Shown piece by piece: positions 6,621-11,209 of a stretch of 11,209 nucleotides of DNA. Position 1 is the stretch's first letter. Every line of letters starts with the position of its first letter. The notes beneath the pieces were generated by a model. It saw only the letters and a list, made by a program, of their open reading frames with translations. It was not told the DNA's origin and ran no database searches. A program made the position numbers and the translations under genes. The stretch covers positions 13,930 to 25,138 of the forward strand of contig DDBM01000193.1 of NCBI GenBank assembly GCA_002333125.1, given 5' to 3'. This DNA comes from Moraxellaceae bacterium UBA2032 (GTDB lineage Bacteria > Pseudomonadota > Gammaproteobacteria > Pseudomonadales > Moraxellaceae).

Positions 6621-7372
6621 ACCGAACGTACAAGGCGAATTTGATATGCATTATTGGGTGTTGCGGTATAAGAAGACTCCAACTTAAAATTTACAACATA
6701 TACATGAGGTTGCTGAATACCCGCAATCGCTTTGGTCGTTGATGTCCAGTAAGTGTTTGCATAACCACCATTTTGAATAGTAGTCATATTTAGTAGAAAA
6801 TCATCCTTTGCCTTTAACAACAAAATTAGGCTTAACTCGTCACACGTAGGTAGTCGCCAATCATGATAACCACACCACCCTTTAGCATTAACTTGCTTGA
6901 CCCACTCTTGCGCTTGTTGCCAAGTAAGCCATTTAGCAGGATGAGGAAAGCCATCTGTTTTTGATGTGTTCACCGCCCACATAAGCTTTTTATAGTTATC
7001 TAAAACGGCTGCCCATTGCAATTCAGTATTTGTCGCCCCCACTCTAAAGCCCATTTTTTGCCAACCTGCAAAATATTGAGTGACGGGCTGCTCAGGTAAT
7101 AGCTTGGGCTTTTGTACTTGCGTTTGTTTAGCAACCATAGAAGCTAATTCAGCCTCTGCTTTTTCTAATTTTTTTCTTAGGGCTGCAAGCTCATCATCTT
7201 TTGCTTTTAAATCTACTTTTAGATTAAGCAGCTCTTTCTGATGCCTCGGCTCTTTGAGAGAGCTCAACTCAGCCAAGCTCACCACATAACCCTCAGCTAA
7301 CGTCCCTAGTGTCTGCTGTAAAAACTGCGTCAGTTTATCGCCCTCTACGGGGCGATTTGTGGCACAACTCAT
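6617..7372 (-). CDS. Module-B coiled coil fused to DUF1566 (Lcl C-terminal type) domain, 251 aa
   Basis: Residues 12-38 are module B (DKLTQFLQQTLGTLAEGY), residues 40-82 a short coiled coil, then a Q/P-containing linker (83-100). Residues about 100-251 are a DUF1566 domain, as seen in the Legionella collagen-like protein: LMWAV (130-134), KWLTWQQAQEWVKQVN (147-162), the hallmark GYHDWRLPTCDEL (168-180), YWTSTT (208-213) and the ending YQIRLVRS (243-250). DUF1566 proteins are often exported, but no signal peptide is present here, so this copy is likely cytoplasmic. The ATG at 7372 overlaps the dynamin stop by ATGA; its SD AAGGAG lies inside the dynamin coding end, so translation is probably coupled and stoichiometry with the GTPase controlled. 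C-type-lectin-like folds of this sort can be binding domains; ligand unknown. Confidence 0.85.
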   Translation of the reverse strand: MSCATNRPVEGDKLTQFLQQTLGTLAEGYVVSLAELSSLKEPRHQKELLNLKVDLKAKDDELAALRKKLEKAEAELASMVAKQTQVQKPKLLPEQPVTQYFAGWQKMGFRVGATNTELQWAAVLDNYKKLMWAVNTSKTDGFPHPAKWLTWQQAQEWVKQVNAKGWCGYHDWRLPTCDELSLILLLKAKDDFLLNMTTIQNGGYANTYWTSTTKAIAGIQQPHVYVVNFKLESSYTATPNNAYQIRLVRSV

Positions 7373-7383
7373 GTTAACTCCTT
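7146..7383 (-). repeat. Module-B repeat, copy 3
   Basis: SD leader plus first 76 or so codons of the DUF1566-fusion gene; same length as copy 2. It overlaps the end of the dynamin coding region by its first bases, so the leader doubles as dynamin C-terminal codons. Confidence 0.88.
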
Positions 7384-9618
7384 TAAAACATGGTTTAAGG
7401 CAATGGCTTCTTGCTGTAGTCGCGCTAGTGTGGTGGCCTTTTCTTGAGGTGCTGCTTGCATTTGTGCCACTAGACTATCTACCTCTTGCATTCTATCTAC
7501 CAAGGTTTGCTCAACATAATTTGTCCAATACTGCTTAACTCGTGCCAGTAATAGCGTTGTCATGCTGGTACTTTGTTGGTCAAAACTGCGTAACCATTGG
7601 TTTTGTGCGCGCTCAGCATGATGGATAATCGTTTGTACTCGTTGCGCTGTTAGCTCTGATTCTGCCTGTTGTTTACGTTCAATTAATTGCCCGCTGACTT
7701 TTTCTAGGTCTGCTTGCAAACGTGCTTGCTCTTGTTGATTTTGCGCTAATGCCCAGCCCGTTAATTGGCGTTCGTTGGCCATATCTTCTTTACGAGCTAA
7801 CTCTCGGCGTATTTGGTGAATTTGATTGTCTAATTCACCAAGTGCGCGCTCTTGTTCTGCACGCGCTTGTGGGTCAATCACCTCTACTTCGCTAGGTTGC
7901 TCACCAAATAAGCCACCAATGCGCTCTCCCCAGTAACCTAAAGACAGCACTTCTAACATACCTAATTTTTCCATTACAGGGTGTGCTTTGCCTATATTTT
8001 TTCCCATTTTAGCGGCCTTTGACGCCTTAATACCCGTGGCCACACCTTTGGCTACGTTTTTGGCATTCATTGACACATTAATAACTTTTGCGCCTTTACC
8101 TGCCAGTGCAGCCGCTTTAGAACCCGCAACAGCAGGATTAACAAAGATTAATCCTATGTCCGCTATTTCACCTAGCATACGGCCTATTGCCGCACCCGAT
8201 CCTCCTTGAGTCCGCTCAATAATACGCGGTAATGGCTCGTAGGCGACTTGTTGGCGATGCATAAGCATCTCGCGTAATGCTTGTTCTTCTTGTGTTAAGT
8301 CCACGTCATCAATGGATTGCAACTGCTCGGCTTTTACTGCTATTTCTTGTTGCTTAGTGGCTAATGCTTGTTGCAATTGATTTAGCTTAGCAACCTCCAA
8401 AAAGTCATTTACATCTACCGTTTCGGGAGCAGGTAAACGCAAATTCAATTGCTCAACAGCAACAGGCGGAAGATTTAACTCTCCATAGCTTACCGATTGT
8501 TGGCTCATGGTTTCTGCTAGGTTAGAGAGTTCTGTGCGTAATACTTCTGCACCTTGGTTAATAAAATCCTGCCAATCATTTTCATTTTGCAAGTCATTGG
8601 CAATCAATTGTAAATTTTGACGTAATTGTTTACGTTGAGTAGCTGCCCAAGAGCTGCCCTCATTTTCTACTTTTTTATATTCTTGTTGTTGTTGTTCGTA
8701 TAATGATGTTTTAAATGCTAATAAGGACTGTTTACGCTGCATTAACTCTGCGTGTAATTGACGTGCTGATTCTTCGGAGCGAACTTCACACGACTGCTGT
8801 TCTGCCGCATTTAACCCTAAAGCATTTTGCAAAGTAGGAACTAACTCTGCTTTAAAACGACTAAGACGTATATGGCTAATATCGTCTTTGGCACGACTAA
8901 TAAACTCAAGTATCTCTTCGCGGCCATGACCATGATGACTTGCCGTTGCCAATCGAATTTTTAATGCTGTTTTTTGCTCAATTTGTGCTGCCCATTGCTG
9001 CAAATTAGGAGACTTTTCTCCTCTCGCAATCGCGGCTTCTACTTCATCCCAACGAGTAACAATCACTTTAACTCGCTTACCATATTCACGAATACGCTTA
9101 AGCATATTCAAATCACTTAGGCTTGGGCCACGAGGCTCAACCAAATAAAGAATAGCATCGGCTTGTTGAATTTGCGCCAAGGTGTACGCATGATGCGTCT
9201 CTGAAACACTACCCAAACCAGGCAAGTCAATTACAACAACGTCTTGTAACCAATCTAATGCTAAGGCTAATACCGCACAAGCTGCTCCTTGAGGTGCTTG
9301 AGTGGTCACACGCTCAAAGTCCGCCGCCTCTAATGGTAATTGGCTGCCATCCGTACCAATAAGACTCATCGCACGCTCATCGCCATATTCTAAAAAGGTA
9401 GGCAGTGCGGTTGCTTCTTCAATGGCGGTAAATAACAGTTTTTCGCCAAGTAGCATATTAAGCAAACTACTTTTACCAACCGAAAACCCGCCAACCAGTG
9501 TGACGCGTAATGGGCTATCAGCATGTAAGGTTTGTGCAGCCAATTCTGCTATAGGTTCTTGCCATGCGGTTGGCAATGTGGTTTCGAGTAAATTTAATAA
9601 TTGTTCGGTTCTGTTCAT
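7369..9618 (-). CDS. Bacterial dynamin-like GTPase, 749 aa
   Basis: Full-length bacterial dynamin-like protein. G1 is GGFSVGKS (43-50), a switch I threonine lies in EEATALPT (67-74; T70 or T73), G3 is DLPG (131-134), and G4 is TRWD (188-191), an acceptable [N/T][K/R]xD. Long helical segments follow (about 250-460), then a Gly/Ala-rich weakly hydrophobic stretch (about 473-575) that could be the membrane-inserting paddle, then a second long coiled coil (585-745). The architecture (G domain, helical neck/trunk, tip, returning helices) matches the family, which hydrolyses GTP to bend, tether or fuse membranes. The ATG at 9618 has AAGGA 10 nt upstream. It lies downstream of a second dynamin-like gene, as in paired systems such as Campylobacter DLP1/DLP2, and overlaps the 251-aa gene by ATGA. 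Confidence 0.92.
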   Translation of the reverse strand: MNRTEQLLNLLETTLPTAWQEPIAELAAQTLHADSPLRVTLVGGFSVGKSSLLNMLLGEKLLFTAIEEATALPTFLEYGDERAMSLIGTDGSQLPLEAADFERVTTQAPQGAACAVLALALDWLQDVVVIDLPGLGSVSETHHAYTLAQIQQADAILYLVEPRGPSLSDLNMLKRIREYGKRVKVIVTRWDEVEAAIARGEKSPNLQQWAAQIEQKTALKIRLATASHHGHGREEILEFISRAKDDISHIRLSRFKAELVPTLQNALGLNAAEQQSCEVRSEESARQLHAELMQRKQSLLAFKTSLYEQQQQEYKKVENEGSSWAATQRKQLRQNLQLIANDLQNENDWQDFINQGAEVLRTELSNLAETMSQQSVSYGELNLPPVAVEQLNLRLPAPETVDVNDFLEVAKLNQLQQALATKQQEIAVKAEQLQSIDDVDLTQEEQALREMLMHRQQVAYEPLPRIIERTQGGSGAAIGRMLGEIADIGLIFVNPAVAGSKAAALAGKGAKVINVSMNAKNVAKGVATGIKASKAAKMGKNIGKAHPVMEKLGMLEVLSLGYWGERIGGLFGEQPSEVEVIDPQARAEQERALGELDNQIHQIRRELARKEDMANERQLTGWALAQNQQEQARLQADLEKVSGQLIERKQQAESELTAQRVQTIIHHAERAQNQWLRSFDQQSTSMTTLLLARVKQYWTNYVEQTLVDRMQEVDSLVAQMQAAPQEKATTLARLQQEAIALNHVLKELT
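7378..7383 (-). promoter_or_regulatory. Coupled ribosome-binding site inside the dynamin coding end
   Basis: AAGGAG followed by GTTAACATG sets the start of the 251-aa gene and is encoded by the last codons of the dynamin gene. The same leader precedes the 222-aa gene (SD at 6423-6428), and a variant (GGAGGGAG, 5738-5746) precedes the 190-aa gene, showing that the leader was duplicated together with module B. Confidence 0.75.
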
Positions 9619-9653
9619 GAGTTAATAATCCTTAAATTTGTTATCTTTTTTTA

Positions 9654-9682
9654 AAACTCTGGTTTAAGTTAAACCAGAGTTT
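9654..9682 (-). terminator. Hairpin between the two dynamin-like genes; weak terminator or attenuator
   Basis: A perfect inverted repeat with 14-nt arms (AAACTCTGGTTTAA and its complement) around a single central base lies 20 nt after the stop of the upstream gene and 35 nt before the next start. On the minus strand only four T residues follow the stem, then an A-run, so termination is probably partial. It could instead stabilise the upstream mRNA 3' end, or be a protein-binding palindrome. It is the only clear intergenic hairpin in the operon. Confidence 0.6.
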
Positions 9683-9701
9683 CTAATATTTTCTAAGTTA
9701 C

Positions 9702-11209
9702 TTAACCCACTAACGCTGTTTGAGTTAAATCTAATAACTGCCCAACTTCGTCTTGTGCCTTTTGTAACTCTGCTTGGCGTTCGGCTACTTGTGTTTTTCC
9801 TTGTTGTAATAACACTTGCACTTCTTCACGCTTTTGGCGTTTGGCATTTAACGGCTCTAAGTATTGCTCTTGTACACAAGCCTCCAACAAATTCATTTGG
9901 TCAGCAAATATTTGATGAATTGACTGTTTGGCATGGTCTTGTAAATACCGAATTCTCTGGTCTAACTGGCCAGCCGTGCTATTGACTAATTTACGCGTTG
10001 TTTCCTCTAGTATATTGGCGTGTTCATTAGCCATTTCACGCTCATACTTGGCTTGGTCACGCATCAAAGAGGCCATTTCTTTTTCGTATTTCTTTTGCGC
10101 CATTTCAAGAGACATACGGCGATTCGTTTTTTGTTGTTCCTCGGCTATAATTTGCTCAAGGCGTTCTTCTTTATTATCCAACACCTCTTTTTGGCTAGCC
10201 AATTGCTCTTTCCACGCATTCACATTACTGTAATCAGAGTATTCTTCACGCTCGTATTTAGGACTGGAATACATTCCACCCTCTGAAACTTTGACTCGAC
10301 GACTTCCTGTTTTTGGTGATGGTTGCGACCCTAACATTTCTATTTGACGCTCAGCGCGCAAAACCGCTTGTTGAGCCATATCCAGCTTCGCTTTATCCGT
10401 CATATTCATAGATTTTTCGGCTTCGATATTATCAATCTCTGCCTCACGTGCTTTGACTGCCTGCTCTAATTCAAGAGCCTTGGCGTGGTACTCTTCAATA
10501 GCACTAAAATCCATCTCTAAGCCCACATCTAAGGTAGGCAGGCTAATATCAACTTTGTTTAAACCTGACTTTAATTGGTTGGCATGTTTTTTCATTTTAT
10601 CGGCATAGTCGGTACGCAAACCTTCTAAAGCGTTTGCCATTTTGGTCTTTTCTTGCTCCCAATGACTTGCGACTTGTTGAGACACCTTTTCAAATTCAAG
10701 TTGCAGTTCATCAGGCAAGCCGATTTTTTTGACTTTTTTAGCCATCATCTTTTCGACATAACGCTTATCAACCTGTAGCTCAATCTCCGCTTTTAAGGTC
10801 GCCAATGGCGCAACCAGTTGCTTTTCAATCGTCTCTGATAATGTTTTCGCTGCGTTTTCATGCTCACTTTTAGACTCTGCTGTCACCGTCCGCATCTCTA
10901 AATCAAGATTTTTAATGTCTTGGTCAAAGATTTCAAGATCGCGCTGACGCTCTTCTAAGGTTTCCGTGGAAGATAATTGACTGAGTTCGTCGGCAATTGT
11001 TGCCGCTAATTGCTCTTGGATATGAGTCAACTGCTGTAAGGGTTTTAAATAAATTTGTTCTAATGCCTCGCCCGAACTAAACATATCGCTAATACGTTCA
11101 GCTAATACATCAACGCCCGAACGAGACTTTTTAATCGGGTCATCACCCAATGCCCATCCCGCACTGACCCCCAACAAATGATCCTTATTGGTCAATAGCT
11201 CTAATTCAG
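9702..11209 (-). CDS. C-terminal part of a probable dynamin-like protein (5' end outside window)
   Basis: The reading frame is open to the window edge, so the gene starts beyond it; the TTG at 11195 is only the first alternative start codon, has no convincing SD, and need not be used. 501 codons are visible. The first residues contain LLGVSAGWAL, then a polar linker and SGVDVLAERI, which look like the G5 (SA) strand followed by the SGxxxLxxxI helix that ends many dynamin-type GTPase domains. The rest is long coiled coil (QLAATIADELSQLSSTETLE onward) with a LPTLD stretch and a polar, Ser/Tyr-rich break near SSPKYEREEYSDYS. No P-loop is visible because it would lie upstream. Alternative: a plain coiled-coil partner of the downstream dynamin. 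I favour a second member of a dynamin pair. Confidence 0.65.
   Translation of the reverse strand, partial: ELELLTNKDHLLGVSAGWALGDDPIKKSRSGVDVLAERISDMFSSGEALEQIYLKPLQQLTHIQEQLAATIADELSQLSSTETLEERQRDLEIFDQDIKNLDLEMRTVTAESKSEHENAAKTLSETIEKQLVAPLATLKAEIELQVDKRYVEKMMAKKVKKIGLPDELQLEFEKVSQQVASHWEQEKTKMANALEGLRTDYADKMKKHANQLKSGLNKVDISLPTLDVGLEMDFSAIEEYHAKALELEQAVKAREAEIDNIEAEKSMNMTDKAKLDMAQQAVLRAERQIEMLGSQPSPKTGSRRVKVSEGGMYSSPKYEREEYSDYSNVNAWKEQLASQKEVLDNKEERLEQIIAEEQQKTNRRMSLEMAQKKYEKEMASLMRDQAKYEREMANEHANILEETTRKLVNSTAGQLDQRIRYLQDHAKQSIHQIFADQMNLLEACVQEQYLEPLNAKRQKREEVQVLLQQGKTQVAERQAELQKAQDEVGQLLDLTQTALVG

Noticed and set aside
4453..7372. Diversity-generating retroelement, because DUF1566/C-type-lectin folds can be variable targets
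   Set aside because: No reverse transcriptase, template repeat or adenine-specific variation is visible. The repeats here are whole-module duplications, better explained by recombination.
9302..9625. 107-codon plus-strand ORF opposite the dynamin GTPase domain
   Set aside because: It lies entirely over the conserved G1-G3 region of the minus-strand gene and shows no recognisable motif of its own.

Overview
The window is an AT-rich (about 40% GC by eye) stretch of bacterial DNA. Every convincing gene lies on the minus strand. Spacing is very tight, with 4-nt ATGA overlaps, a 7-nt overlap and gaps of 9 to 30 bp, so genes from about position 11209 down to 450 look like one long operon, or two transcription units split by a hairpin at 9654-9682. 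Gammaproteobacterial origin is my guess from codon style, clear Shine-Dalgarno sites and the DUF1566 domain. Nothing here fixes the genus.

Read in the direction of transcription (right to left), the layout is as follows. (1) 11209-9702: the C-terminal part of a long coiled-coil protein cut by the window edge. Its first residues look like the end of a dynamin-type GTPase domain. (2) 9618-7369: a complete 749-aa bacterial dynamin-like GTPase. (3) 7372-4453: a nest of small paralogous genes. Five intact genes (251, 222, 190, 156 and 77 aa), a 35-aa mini-copy and a fragment share one of two related N-terminal modules (here A and B), each built around an F-L-x2-T-x-G-x5-Y helix. Their C-termini differ: a DUF1566 (Lcl-type) domain, an unrecognised module of about 95 aa (here C), a four-cysteine zinc ribbon, or almost nothing. 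(4) 4438-3701: a 245-aa all-helical protein with a DDxxD motif reminiscent of class I isoprenoid synthases. (5) 3677-2178: another dynamin-like or septin-like large GTPase with a degenerate G4 motif. (6) 2181-2104: a 25-codon ORF overlapping the GTPase stop by ATGA. (7) 2093-450: a NERD nuclease domain fused to a superfamily 1 helicase. Positions 1-449 hold no gene I can support.

What is seen is two intact GTPases, a probable third, coiled-coil adaptor-like paralogues with exchangeable C-termini, and a nuclease-helicase, all co-oriented. Known biology: bacterial dynamin-like proteins act on membranes and often occur as adjacent pairs; NERD domains are nuclease-like; DUF1566 occurs on surface and effector-like proteins. 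My inference is a multi-component system, plausibly stress response or phage defence, in which the GTPases work at the membrane, the shared N-terminal helices dock variable C-terminal domains onto them, and the nuclease-helicase acts on nucleic acid. I know no named system with exactly this composition. The strongest sequence-level evidence of unusual evolution is a domain swap. Just after the DUF1566 gene stops, a short out-of-frame remnant of module C survives, as if the DUF1566 domain replaced the original C-terminus by recombination.
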